Positions 55,002-63,273 of a DNA stretch of 64,000 nucleotides are shown one piece after another. Where the stretch lies: contig NZ_JAFKHE010000031.1 of NCBI RefSeq assembly GCF_017307495.1, positions 1-64,000 on the forward strand, given 5' to 3'. Origin of the DNA: Devosia sp. GTDB taxonomy: Bacteria; Pseudomonadota; Alphaproteobacteria; Rhizobiales; Devosiaceae. Numbering within the stretch: position 1 is the first letter of the stretch; each line of letters begins with the position of its first letter. Made by a program: the position numbers and the translations under genes. The notes under the pieces were generated by a model, which did no database searches, had not been told where the DNA came from, and saw only the letters and a list, made by a program, of their open reading frames with translations.

Positions 55002-55017
55002 TGGCACGGCCCTTGCA
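55002..55017 (+). promoter_or_regulatory. Sigma-54 (-24/-12) promoter of aioBA
   Basis: TGGCACGGCCCTTGCA matches the consensus TGGCAC-N5-TTGCA exactly, with GG and GC 12 bp apart. Transcription should start near 55028, about 27 nt before aioB. AioR just upstream has the matching GAFTGA activator loop. Confidence 0.92.
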
Positions 55018-55054
55018 GCACTGTCGTCACTGAGGCAGTTGCAGGGAGGGATCG

Positions 55055-55576
55055 ATGGCAAGCTGCGAAAAGCTCGTTGATATGGGGCGTCGCCAATTTC
55101 TGAGGGGCGCCGGCATCGGCGTGGCGTCGGCCGCCACCGCTACGGTTGTGGCCCAGCCCGCCCAGGCGGCGCCGGGCCAGGCTCTGGTGAACTACCCGGC
55201 CAATCGGCTTGGCAACGTGTCCGACCTGATACTGAATGAGCCACTCGACGTGTCTTACCCCGACGACTCCGCTCCCGGCGTGCTGATCAAGCTCGGCACC
55301 AAGGTCGAGGGTGGTGCGGGACCCGACGGCGACATCGTCGGTTTCTCGACGATCTGCCCCCACAAGGGCTTCCCCATGTCGTTTGACGCCAACGACAAGA
55401 CCCTCAATTGCCCGGGTCACTACTCCCGCTTCGACTGTGAGAAAGGCGGCCAGCAGGTCTGGGGTCACGCCACGCAGAACCTGCCGCAGTACATCCTGCG
55501 GGTCGATGACAAGGGCGACATCTACGCAGAGGGGCTCGACGAGTTGCTCTACGGTCGCCTGTCCAACGTGCTCTGA
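55055..55576 (+). CDS. aioB: Arsenite oxidase small (Rieske) subunit
   Basis: Rieske [2Fe-2S] subunit that takes electrons from AioA. The 173-aa precursor has a Tat signal (MGRRQFLRGAGIGVASAA). Cluster ligands are C101-P-H103 in STICPHKGF and C119-P-G-H122 in NCPGHYSRF. The two extra cysteines that form a disulfide in high-potential Rieske proteins are absent (F106, G121), consistent with a lower potential, as reported for some Aio enzymes. AioB's Tat signal carries AioA across the membrane, since AioA has none. Confidence 0.96.
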   Translation: MASCEKLVDMGRRQFLRGAGIGVASAATATVVAQPAQAAPGQALVNYPANRLGNVSDLILNEPLDVSYPDDSAPGVLIKLGTKVEGGAGPDGDIVGFSTICPHKGFPMSFDANDKTLNCPGHYSRFDCEKGGQQVWGHATQNLPQYILRVDDKGDIYAEGLDELLYGRLSNVL

Positions 55577-55587
55577 GGGAGGAAGTC

Positions 55588-58053
55588 ATGGCTTTCAAGC
55601 GACATATCGATCGGCTTCCGATTATTCCCGCCGGCGCCAAGGAACAGATCGTCACCTGCCACTTCTGCATCGTCGGCTGCGGCTACCATGCCTACAGCTG
55701 GCCGGTGAACAAGCAGGGCGGCACCGACCCGTCCGAAAACGTCTTCGGCGTCGATCTCTCTGTGCAGCAGGATGCCGACACGTCGAACTGGTACGCTCCG
55801 TCGATGTACAACATCGTCAAGCAGGACGGCAAAGACGTCCACCTCGTCATCAAGCCGGATCCCGGCTGCGAGGTGAACTCCGGCCTCGGCTCGATCCGCG
55901 GCGCCCGCATGGCGGAGCTCAGCTACAGCAAGGCCCGCCTAACTCAGCAGCAGCGCCTCACCGACCCGATGGTCTGGCGCTACGGCCAGATGCAGCCAAC
56001 GAGTTGGGACGATGCACTCGATCTCGTCGCCCGCGTGACCGCTGCCGTCATCGATGATCAGGGTGAGGACGGCCTCTTCGTCTCGGCGTTCGACCATGGC
56101 GGCGCCGGCGGCGGTTATGAGAACACCTGGGGCACCGGCAAGCTCTATTTCGGCGCCATGAAGGTGAAGAACATCCGTATCCATAACCGGCCGGCTTATA
56201 ACTCCGAGGTGCACGCTACCCGCGACATGGGCATCGGCGAACTTAATAACTGCTACGAGGACGCCGAACTCGCCGACACGATCTTCGCGGTAGGCACGAA
56301 CTCGTTGGAGACGCAGACCAACTACTTCTTGAACCACTGGGTGCCCAACCTTCGCGGCAGCTCGATGGACAAGAAGCAGGAGCAACTGCAGGACGAGCCG
56401 CACGCTCCCGGTCGAATCGTCATCGTCGATCCGCGCCGCACGGTCACTGTCAATGCCGCCGAGGTCGAGGCCGGCAAGGACAACGTCCTGCACCTCGCCA
56501 TCAACTCCGGCACCGACCTGGCGCTGTTCAACGCCCTCTTCACCTACGTGGCCGACCAGGGCTGGATCGACAAGGACCTTATCGCCAACTCGACCACCGG
56601 TTTCGATGAGGCGCTTGCGGCCAACCGCATGACCGTTGAAGAGGCCGCCGAGATCACCGGCCTCGCGACCGCCGACATCATCAAGGCAGCCGAGTGGATC
56701 GCGCAGCCCAAGGAAGGCGACAAGCGTCGGCGGACGATGTTCGCCTACGAAAAGGGCCTGATCTGGGGCAACGACAACTACCGCACCAATGCAGCTCTTG
56801 CTGCGCTCGCTCTGGCCACGGGCAATGTCGGTCAGCCCGGTGGCGGTTGCGTCCGCATGGGCGGCCACCAGGAAGGCTACGTGCGTCCGTCTGATGCCCA
56901 TGTCGGCCGGCCGGCAGCCTACGTCGACCAGTTGCTGATCAGTGGCAAGGGCGGTGTCCACCACATCTGGGCCTGCGACCACTACAAGACGACGCTGAAC
57001 GCCATGGAATTCAAGCGGGTCTACAAGGAACGCACCGACAAGGTGAAGGACGCCATGTTATCGGTGCCCTACGGTGATCGTGACGCAATGGTCGCAGCCA
57101 TCGTCGCAGCGATCAAGGACGGCGGCCTGTTCTCGGTCGACGTCGATATCGTGCCAACGAAGATCGGCCAGGCGGCGCATGTCTGGCTGCCGGCCGCGAC
57201 TTCGGGCGAGATGCATCTCACCTCGATGAACGGCGAACGCCGCATGAGGCTCACGGACAAGTACATGGATGCGCCGGGTCAGGCCTTGCCCGACTGCATC
57301 ATCGCGGCCCGCATTGCCAACAACCTCGAGCGTGTGTTCCGGGAAACCGGCAACGACGCTTACGCCGACCAGTTCAAGGGTTTTGACTGGCAGACCGAAG
57401 AAGACGCGTTCATGGATGGCTACCATCAGAACGCCGGTGGCGGCGAGTTCGTGACCTACGAGCGGCTCCGCGCGATGGGCACTAACGGCTTCCAGGAGCC
57501 GGCAACTGGCTTCGAGGATGGCAAGATCATCGGGACCAAGCGCCTCTATTCCGATGGCAAGTTCGGCGGCAAGGACGGGAAGGCCACCTTCATGGCCACC
57601 GAGTGGCGCGGCCTGCAGGCTGAAGGCAAGCAGGCCGAGAAGGGCAAGTGGCCGTTCCTCATCAACAACGGTCGAGCCAACCACGTCTGGCAGAGTGCCT
57701 ATCTCGACCAGGAAGAGGAGCTGGTCCAGGACCGCTTCCCCTACCCCTACATCGAGATGAATCCGGACGACATGACCGAACTCGGCCTGTCGCAGGGCGA
57801 TCTCGTCGAGGTCTACAACGACAACGGCTCGACGCAGGCCATGGCCTGGCCGACCCCGTCAGCGCGGAAGAAGGAGAGCTTCATGCTCTTCGGCTATCCG
57901 AGCGGGGTTCAGGGCAACGTCGTATCGGCCGGCGTGAACGAGTTCATCATCCCGAACTATAAGCAGACGTGGGGCGCGATCCGCAAGATCTCGAGCATCC
58001 CGGGGAATGCAGCTCACCTGAGCTTCAAGTCCCAGGAATACCCGCAGTCCTGA
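55588..58053 (+). CDS. aioA: Arsenite oxidase large (molybdopterin) subunit
   Basis: Catalytic subunit of periplasmic arsenite oxidase, DMSO-reductase superfamily with bis-MGD and a [3Fe-4S] cluster. The 821-aa protein begins MAFKRHIDRLPIIPAGAKEQ, has cluster ligands C24, C27 and C31 (VTCHFCIVGCGYHAY), and segments such as IHNRPAYNSEVHATRDMGIG and GGCVRMGGHQEGYVRPSD typical of AioA. Length equals known AioA. No signal peptide. GAGGGAGG precedes ATG 55588, 11 nt after aioB. Confidence 0.98.
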   Translation: MAFKRHIDRLPIIPAGAKEQIVTCHFCIVGCGYHAYSWPVNKQGGTDPSENVFGVDLSVQQDADTSNWYAPSMYNIVKQDGKDVHLVIKPDPGCEVNSGLGSIRGARMAELSYSKARLTQQQRLTDPMVWRYGQMQPTSWDDALDLVARVTAAVIDDQGEDGLFVSAFDHGGAGGGYENTWGTGKLYFGAMKVKNIRIHNRPAYNSEVHATRDMGIGELNNCYEDAELADTIFAVGTNSLETQTNYFLNHWVPNLRGSSMDKKQEQLQDEPHAPGRIVIVDPRRTVTVNAAEVEAGKDNVLHLAINSGTDLALFNALFTYVADQGWIDKDLIANSTTGFDEALAANRMTVEEAAEITGLATADIIKAAEWIAQPKEGDKRRRTMFAYEKGLIWGNDNYRTNAALAALALATGNVGQPGGGCVRMGGHQEGYVRPSDAHVGRPAAYVDQLLISGKGGVHHIWACDHYKTTLNAMEFKRVYKERTDKVKDAMLSVPYGDRDAMVAAIVAAIKDGGLFSVDVDIVPTKIGQAAHVWLPAATSGEMHLTSMNGERRMRLTDKYMDAPGQALPDCIIAARIANNLERVFRETGNDAYADQFKGFDWQTEEDAFMDGYHQNAGGGEFVTYERLRAMGTNGFQEPATGFEDGKIIGTKRLYSDGKFGGKDGKATFMATEWRGLQAEGKQAEKGKWPFLINNGRANHVWQSAYLDQEEELVQDRFPYPYIEMNPDDMTELGLSQGDLVEVYNDNGSTQAMAWPTPSARKKESFMLFGYPSGVQGNVVSAGVNEFIIPNYKQTWGAIRKISSIPGNAAHLSFKSQEYPQS

Positions 58054-58061
58054 TTGAGCAA

Positions 58062-58087
58062 GGCCCGGCGGCGTTAGTCGTCGGGCC
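58062..58087 (+). terminator. Hairpin between aioA and moeA
   Basis: GGCCCGGCG and CGTCGGGCC pair across a short loop 8 nt after the aioA stop, with ATTCCC following. No T run, so it is more likely an mRNA-stabilising hairpin or partial terminator that lowers moeA output than a full stop. Confidence 0.45.
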
Positions 58088-58093
58088 ATTCCC

Positions 58094-59353
58094 ATGACCT
58101 TCATTCCCCTCAGCCCCCCACACGGCGCTTCGGAGCCGATTTCGCTCGATGAGGCGTACGCGGCCATCGAGCGACTTCTTGCGCCCATTGCGACGACCGA
58201 GACGGTTTCCCTTGCCGAGGCTTCCGACCGCGTGCTTGCGACCGAGGCGAGGTCAGGCATCCCCCTCCCCGCGTTCGACAACTCGGCTGTCGACGGATAC
58301 GGGATCCACGAAGATGACGTGGCACATACCGGAAAGCTGGATGTGATCGGTCGGGTGACGGCAGGGAACCCGTCGACACTGGCTCTGCGGCCGGGACAGG
58401 CGGTCCATCTCGCCACCGGCGCTATCATCCCCGAAGGTGTCGCAACCGTTGCGATGCATGAAAAGACCGTTCGCGCCGGCGCCAATGTGGTCCTGCGCGA
58501 GCCCCACGCCATCGGCGCCAATATCCGAAAGTCCGGCGAGGACGTCACCGAAGGATCCGTTGTCGTCCACGCGGGCACGCTTCTGGACTATCGCCATGTA
58601 GCAATCCTCGCTTCAGCGGGCCTCCCTGCTGTCTCGGTTCGACGCAAGGTTCGGGTCGCCCTGCTATCGACAGGGGACGAAGTTCGCCCAGCCGGAGAGC
58701 GGCTCGAGACCGGACAGATTTACGACGTGAATAGTCCGATGCTCAGCGCCCTCCTGGACCGCGGGTATGCGGAGGTGGTTGCGAGCCCTCACACTGCGGA
58801 TGATGCCGAGACCATCGGTCGGCTCCTGCTCGCGGTTTCCGATGGGGTTGATCTCATCATCACCACGGGTGGTGCGGCCGGCAGCGACAGCGACCACGCA
58901 CTCGCCGCCGTTCTCGCCGCCGGCGGTTTGGCGACGTCGCTGCGCCTGTCATTGCGCCCCGGCAAGCCCATCGTAGTTGGACGGATCGGCCCATGTCTCG
59001 TGCTGTCGTTGCCGGGCAATCCCCTGGCGGCGCTGGTGAACTTCCTGCTTTTCGCAAGACCAGCAATGTTGGCGCTGTCGGGGAAGGACTTCCGCCGCCC
59101 CCGGGGTCAGGCGGCCGTTGCGGCTGAGCAGATCAGCCACACGGCCGGCCGAACCGAGTTCGCTCCCGGCCGCATCGTCGGCATCGCGCCGGACGGGCGG
59201 CCACTGGTAGTCCGCATCGGTCGGGGCGGATCGGCTCGCTTGCGACCACTGGTCGATGCGGACGGCCTCATCGAACTCGACCCCGACCGGTCGACCGTTG
59301 AGACCGGGGCGCCCCTTCATTTCCACCCCTTCTCCGCCTCGTTTGCTCCATAG
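58094..59353 (+). CDS. moeA: Molybdopterin molybdotransferase MoeA
   Basis: Inserts molybdate into adenylated molybdopterin. The 419-aa protein has the MoeA signatures PAFDNSAVDGYGI, VHLATGAIIPEG, NIRKSGEDVTEG, ALLSTGDEV and LVLSLPGNPLAALVNF. Relative to the usual PEGxDAVV segment this one reads PEGVATVAMHE, losing the acidic residue. It follows aioA by 40 nt and supplies the partner step to mog on the other side of the island. Confidence 0.94.
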   Translation: MTFIPLSPPHGASEPISLDEAYAAIERLLAPIATTETVSLAEASDRVLATEARSGIPLPAFDNSAVDGYGIHEDDVAHTGKLDVIGRVTAGNPSTLALRPGQAVHLATGAIIPEGVATVAMHEKTVRAGANVVLREPHAIGANIRKSGEDVTEGSVVVHAGTLLDYRHVAILASAGLPAVSVRRKVRVALLSTGDEVRPAGERLETGQIYDVNSPMLSALLDRGYAEVVASPHTADDAETIGRLLLAVSDGVDLIITTGGAAGSDSDHALAAVLAAGGLATSLRLSLRPGKPIVVGRIGPCLVLSLPGNPLAALVNFLLFARPAMLALSGKDFRRPRGQAAVAAEQISHTAGRTEFAPGRIVGIAPDGRPLVVRIGRGGSARLRPLVDADGLIELDPDRSTVETGAPLHFHPFSASFAP

Positions 59354-59362
59354 GACCTCAGG

Positions 59363-59755
59363 ATGAAACTGCTTTTTGCTGCAACTGTCGCCGTCGCCTG
59401 CATCACCTCGACTACTCATGCGCAGGACGCCGTTGCCGGCGCCACTGTGTTCAAGAAGTGCATGTCCTGCCACGCGGTCGGCGAAGGCGCCAAGAATAAG
59501 GTCGGACCCGAATTGAACGGCGTCATCGGACGCCCAGTTGCATCAATCAGTGGGTACAACTACTCGGCAGCGATGAAAGGCTCTGGCCTTACCTGGGACG
59601 AGGCAACCCTCATCGAGTTTTTGAAGGGGCCAAAGGCTCTCGTGCCGGGCACCAAGATGGCGTTTGCAGGCCTGAAGACTGACGCCGATATCGCAAATGT
59701 GGTTGCTTACTTGAAGCAGTTCGCCGCAGACAGCAGCGGGACCCCGGCTCCATGA
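59363..59755 (+). CDS. Periplasmic c-type cytochrome
   Basis: A 130-aa class I cytochrome c with signal peptide (MKLLFAATVAVACITSTTHA), haem site CMSCH near residues 33-37 (KKCMSCHAVGEGAKNKVGPE), and the distal methionine in PGTKMAFAGL. The YNYSAAMKGSGLTWDE segment matches the cytochrome c2/c552 type found in aio operons, where it accepts electrons from AioB and passes them to the oxidase. It lies 9 nt after moeA. Confidence 0.94.
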   Translation: MKLLFAATVAVACITSTTHAQDAVAGATVFKKCMSCHAVGEGAKNKVGPELNGVIGRPVASISGYNYSAAMKGSGLTWDEATLIEFLKGPKALVPGTKMAFAGLKTDADIANVVAYLKQFAADSSGTPAP

Positions 59756-59773
59756 CACCGGAACCGGTGTCGT

Positions 59774-60020
59774 GCGACCGTCGGCGGTCTTGGCGATATC
59801 GTTATGGTGGCGCCCGTTCGCGCCGCCCGGGATCGCGGTGACCTGCAGAGCTTCAGGCTCTCTAGACGCTTCAAGCCTTCTGGCGTGATTTGGCAGGACG
59901 GGACGGAGTCACCTGTCGACGCGGTCATCTGGTTCACCGGCTTCCGGCCAGCGCTCAAGCACCTTCAGGGATTGCGGTGGTCAAGGCTGATGGCCGAATG
60001 GACACCGGCAGTGCTTCTGT
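59774..60020 (+). pseudogene. Remnant of an ArsO-like flavin-dependent oxidoreductase
   Basis: The frame reads GGLGDIVMVAPVRAARDRGD, then FKPSGVIWQDGTESPVDAVI and WFTGFRPALKHLQGL, the end region of NAD(P)/FAD oxidoreductases often found in ars clusters (ArsO type). A frameshift near 59975 moves the homologous reading to VVKADGRMDTGSAS, after which the sequence is cut by the right direct repeat. No start or FAD-binding N terminus is present upstream, so both ends are lost. Confidence 0.75.
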
Positions 60021-60123
60021 GATTGCTCATAAAGTATAGGCAAGCCACAGCGTGGCTCACTGCCTAGCAACAGTGCGGCACAGGTCAAATGAAATTCAAG
60101 AAGGCTCCGGAATCCGGGCCTTT
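60021..60123 (+). repeat. Right flanking direct repeat
   Basis: Partner of 48509-48619, with the same orientation. It ends in a hairpin-like CCGGAATCCGGGCCTTT that mirrors the gap terminator in the left copy. It truncates the flavoprotein remnant and lies 58 bp before the arsH stop. Confidence 0.75.
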
Positions 60124-60181
60124 AACTTAAGAATGATTGGTACCGTTGCGAACCGCGCCGGTGCCATCGGCCGCACACGGA

Positions 60182-60919
60182 CTAGATGGATTTCAACCCG
60201 ACCCGTTCATCGAGCTTCGCCGCAGCTTCTTTCCGCTCACTGTACCGAGAAGTCAAATATGCGGATATGCCGCGGTTGATCAGCGTGAACTTCACCAGTT
60301 CCTCCATCACATCGACGACCCGATCATAGTAGGAAGATGGCCGCATCCTGCCCTCATCATCGAACTCCTGCCAAGCCTTCGCGACCGACGACTGGTTAGG
60401 TATGGTGACCATACGCATCCAGCGCCCCAGGATGCGCATCTGGTTGACCGCGTTGAACGACTGCGAGCCACCAGAAACCTGCATCACCGCCAGCGTACGG
60501 CCTTGGGTGGGACGGATCGCGCCACCCGGCAGAGGGATCCAGTCGATCTGCGACTTCAACACCGATGACATCGCGCCGTGGCGTTCCGGACTGGTCCAGA
60601 CCTGCCCTTCCGACCACAGCATCGCTTCACGCAGTTCTTGCACCTTCGGGTGGCTGTCAGGGGCGTCGTTCGGTAGCGGCAGGCCGCTGGCGTGGAAGAT
60701 CTTCACCTCGGCGCCAAAAGCCTCCAGAAGCCGCTGCGCTTCAAACGTCAGAAACCGGCTGTAGGAGCGCTCTCGTAGCGAGCCGTACAGCATCAGGATG
60801 CGCGGCTTGTGCTGCTGGGCGGGCGCAACCAGTTGGGGGAAGTCGGGAAGCTGAAAGGCGGCGGGTACGACGTTGGGTAAATCAGGCAATACGGTTTCCT
60901 TGGGCGTCGATAACGACAT
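60182..60919 (-). CDS. arsH: Arsenical resistance flavoprotein ArsH
   Basis: NADPH-dependent FMN reductase that oxidises trivalent organoarsenicals. The 245-aa protein has RILMLYGSLRERSYSRFLTF (FMN phosphate loop), WTSPERHGAMSSVLKSQIDW and the family ending RGISAYLTSRYSERKEAA. I chose ATG 60919, with AGAGG at suitable distance; an ATG two codons earlier is too close to it. Its start lies 38 nt inside the arsC 3' end. Last gene of the ars operon. Confidence 0.95.
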   Translation of the reverse strand: MSLSTPKETVLPDLPNVVPAAFQLPDFPQLVAPAQQHKPRILMLYGSLRERSYSRFLTFEAQRLLEAFGAEVKIFHASGLPLPNDAPDSHPKVQELREAMLWSEGQVWTSPERHGAMSSVLKSQIDWIPLPGGAIRPTQGRTLAVMQVSGGSQSFNAVNQMRILGRWMRMVTIPNQSSVAKAWQEFDDEGRMRPSSYYDRVVDVMEELVKFTLINRGISAYLTSRYSERKEAAAKLDERVGLKSI

Positions 60920-61304
60920 CACCATCCTCTTTGGTAAACGGACCGATGCCTGGGTTTTCGAGAATTTCGAGCACGACCTCGGACGGCCGGCAGAGTCGGG
61001 TGCCGCGCGGGGTGACCACAAAGGGGCGGTTGAGGAGGATGGGGTGTTGGCCGATGGCTTCCAGTAGGGTTTCGTCGGTGATCGCGGAAGCGCCGAGGCC
61101 GAGTTCCTCGAACGGCGTGTCCTTCGTCCGCAGCGCTTCGCGAACCGTCAGCCCGGCATCCTCGATCAGCCTCGCGACGGTCGCGCGGTCCTGCGGCGTC
61201 TGCAGGTATTCGACAATCCTGGGCTCGACCCCGCTCTGGCGGATCATGGCCAGGGTGTTGCGGGACGTGCCGCATTCGGGGTTGTGATAGATGGTGACGG
61301 TCAT
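60882..61304 (-). CDS. arsC: Arsenate reductase, glutaredoxin-coupled ArsC
   Basis: Reduces arsenate to arsenite with glutathione and glutaredoxin. The 140-aa protein has the active cysteine C11 in IYHNPECGTSRNTL and the arsenate-binding arginines in RTKDTPFEELG and RPFVVTPRGTRLCRP. It is of the E. coli plasmid R773 type, unrelated to the second ArsC in this operon. Overlaps acr3 by 4 nt and arsH by 38 nt. Confidence 0.95.
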   Translation of the reverse strand: MTVTIYHNPECGTSRNTLAMIRQSGVEPRIVEYLQTPQDRATVARLIEDAGLTVREALRTKDTPFEELGLGASAITDETLLEAIGQHPILLNRPFVVTPRGTRLCRPSEVVLEILENPGIGPFTKEDGDVVIDAQGNRIA

Positions 61305-62362
61305 TCGGCAGCCCTCGCCTGGCTAGCGCTGCGCACGGCGGCGCCCCGTTCGTACCAGCCCCTGCTTCGGTTCACGACCCACACCACTGACAGCATCACC
61401 GGCACCTCGACCAGCACGCCGACGACGGTGGCGAGGGCCGCTCCTGAGCTGAAGCCGAAGAGGCTGATCGCCGCCGCCACTGCGAGCTCAAAAAAGTTGG
61501 AAGCGCCGATCAATGCGGAGGGGCCTGCGACACAGTGCTGTTCCCCGGAGACGCGGTTCAGGAGATAGGCAAGTCCCGAGTTGAAGTAGACTTGGATCAG
61601 TATAGGCACCGCCAGCAACAGGATGACCAGCGGCTGTGCGATTATCTGCTCGCCCTGGAAACCGAAGAGCATGACCAGCGTCAGCAGCAGCGCGGCGATC
61701 GAGAGCGGCTGCAGCACCGACAGTGCCCGGCTCATGCGGTCTGTCCCGCCGTTCGCGAGAAGCCAGCGCCGCAGGAGCTGCGCCGCGACCACCGGCACCA
61801 CGATGTAGAGGCCGACCGAGAGCAACAGCGTGTCCCACGGCACGGTGATGGCGGAGAGCCCGAGCAGCAGCCCGACGATCGGGGCGAACGCGATGATCAT
61901 GATGGCATCGTTGAGCGCCACCTGGCTGAGGGTGAAGTGCGGCTCCCCTTTGGTCAGGTTGGACCACACGAACACCATGGCGGTGCATGGCGCCGCGGCG
62001 AGGATGATCAGCCCGGCGATGTAGCTGTCGATCTGCGTCTCGGGCAGCAGGGGGCGGAACAACCAGCCGACGAACAGCCAGCCCAGCAGTGCCATCGAGA
62101 AGGGCTTGATGGCCCAGTTGATGAAGAGCGTGACGCCGATGCCGCGCCAATAGGCGCCTACGCGACCCAGGCTCATGAAGTCGATGCGGACCAGCATCGG
62201 GATGATCATCAACCAGATCAGTGCTGCCATCGGCAGGTTGACCTGAGCATACTCGAGCGAACCGAGCGCTTGGAAGGCATCAGGGAGAAAATGGCCCGCA
62301 GAAATACCAACCACAATGCAGATCGCGACCCAGAGGGTCAGGTACCTCTCGAAGATTGACAT
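61301..62362 (-). CDS. acr3: Arsenite efflux permease Acr3
   Basis: Inner-membrane As(III) exporter of the ACR3/ArsB-2 family with about ten helices. The 353-aa protein has the essential cysteine C126 in AAAPCTAMVFVWSNLTKGEP and the second-half GPSALIGASNFFELAVAAAI. ATG 62362 shares a base with the stop of the upstream arsC (TGATG). Removes arsenite made by both ArsC enzymes. Confidence 0.96.
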   Translation of the reverse strand: MSIFERYLTLWVAICIVVGISAGHFLPDAFQALGSLEYAQVNLPMAALIWLMIIPMLVRIDFMSLGRVGAYWRGIGVTLFINWAIKPFSMALLGWLFVGWLFRPLLPETQIDSYIAGLIILAAAPCTAMVFVWSNLTKGEPHFTLSQVALNDAIMIIAFAPIVGLLLGLSAITVPWDTLLLSVGLYIVVPVVAAQLLRRWLLANGGTDRMSRALSVLQPLSIAALLLTLVMLFGFQGEQIIAQPLVILLLAVPILIQVYFNSGLAYLLNRVSGEQHCVAGPSALIGASNFFELAVAAAISLFGFSSGAALATVVGVLVEVPVMLSVVWVVNRSRGWYERGAAVRSASQARAAE

Positions 62363-62892
62363 CAGGCTGCGCCGCTCGCCTTGGTGGTCGAGCCGTCCAT
62401 GGCACCGATGCCACGCAGCTTCGATCCGAGCGCCATGTTGTCGATGGTCTCGAGCGGCAGACTGATAAAGGCCGTGATGCGGTTGCGCATGAACCGCAGG
62501 GCGTCTTCGAAGGCGGCACGCTGCTTGAACTCTGGGCCATCTACGGCCGCCGGATCCTCGATGCCCCAATGGGCGGTCATAGGCTGTCCTGGCCAGATCG
62601 GGCAAACCTCGCCAGCGGCGTTGTCACAGACCGTGAAGACGAAATCCATCTTCGGCGCATCTGGTCCGGCGAACTCCTCCCAGGACTTAGAGCGCAGCCC
62701 GTCGACCGAGACGCCGGCGTCCGAGAGTATCTTGAGGCTCATGGAGTGGATCTGCCCCTTGGGAGTGCTGCCGGCGGAGAAGGCTTGGAAACGCCCTGCC
62801 CCTAAGTGGTTCAGCAGCGCTTCGCCCAGGATCGAGCGAGCGGAGTTCCCCGTGCAGAGGAAGAGGACGTTGTAGACGCGATCAGCAGGCAT
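62362..62892 (-). CDS. arsC: Arsenate reductase, LMW-phosphatase (thioredoxin) type ArsC
   Basis: Low-molecular-weight tyrosine-phosphatase-like arsenate reductase. The 176-aa protein has the P-loop C13-TGNSA-R19 (LFLCTGNSARS) and the redox pair C89 and C97 in VCDNAAGEVCPIWPG, as in thioredoxin-coupled ArsC. A C-terminal extension of about 35 residues beyond the minimal fold is typical of the proteobacterial form. ATG 62892 has GGGGAGGG upstream and overlaps arsR by 11 nt. Confidence 0.94.
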   Translation of the reverse strand: MPADRVYNVLFLCTGNSARSILGEALLNHLGAGRFQAFSAGSTPKGQIHSMSLKILSDAGVSVDGLRSKSWEEFAGPDAPKMDFVFTVCDNAAGEVCPIWPGQPMTAHWGIEDPAAVDGPEFKQRAAFEDALRFMRNRITAFISLPLETIDNMALGSKLRGIGAMDGSTTKASGAA

Positions 62893-63241
62893 TCTTTCCC
62901 TCCCCAGGGGAGCAGCATGGCGTGAATTCGGCGACGAGCGGCGCGCAGACCTCTGGACGGCCACCGCAGCAATCGGTGACGAGAAAGCTTGCGACCTGAC
63001 GAACACGGTCCAGCTCAGCTCGGTAGATGATGGAGCGGCTTCTGCGCTCTGACGAAATGAGGCCCGCGCGCTCGAGTATGGCGAGGTGGGTCGACATCGT
63101 GTTTTGAGGCACGTTGAGAAGACGCGCGACCTCGCCCGCCGGCAGGCCGTCCGGCTGCTGTTGCATGATGGCCCGAAAAGCGCTGAGACGGGTACTTTGC
63201 GACAGCGCGGCGAAAACAGCGAGAGCGCTATTTGATTCCAT
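62882..63241 (-). CDS. arsR: Arsenic-responsive repressor ArsR
   Basis: A 119-aa ArsR/SmtB winged-helix repressor (GEVARLLNVPQNTMSTHLAI, LERAGLISSERRSRSIIYRA). The metal site is C-terminal: C91, C92, C99, C109 and C110 (TDCCGGRPEVCAPL, TPCCSPG), plus a final C119, so As(III) sensing probably uses the CC pairs rather than the helix-alpha3 CVC of the R773 type. First gene of the ars operon. A perfect inverted repeat covers its start codon, a likely self-regulated operator. Confidence 0.94.
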   Translation of the reverse strand: MESNSALAVFAALSQSTRLSAFRAIMQQQPDGLPAGEVARLLNVPQNTMSTHLAILERAGLISSERRSRSIIYRAELDRVRQVASFLVTDCCGGRPEVCAPLVAEFTPCCSPGEGKNAC

Positions 63242-63273
63242 TCATCGACAACTATCGATCTACCGATGAATGG
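63238..63273 (-). promoter_or_regulatory. Candidate ArsR operator
   Basis: CCATTCATCG (63238-63247) and CGATGAATGG (63264-63273) form a perfect 10-bp inverted repeat with a 16-bp centre that includes TATCGATC. It overlaps the arsR ATG and leader, so bound repressor would block the operon. Confidence 0.7.

Larger units (their letters stand above)
48509..60123. mobile_element. Arsenite-oxidation genomic island between direct repeats
   Basis: An 11.6-kb segment bounded by two imperfect direct repeats of about 105 bp. It contains a transposase remnant, Moco genes, aioXSR, aioBA, moeA, a cytochrome c and a truncated flavoprotein gene. Codon use in moaA, mobA, aioX and aioS is visibly less biased to G/C third positions than in tkt and gap just outside. 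No integrase gene remains inside. Acquisition by transfer is an inference from repeats, content and codon use. Confidence 0.6.
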
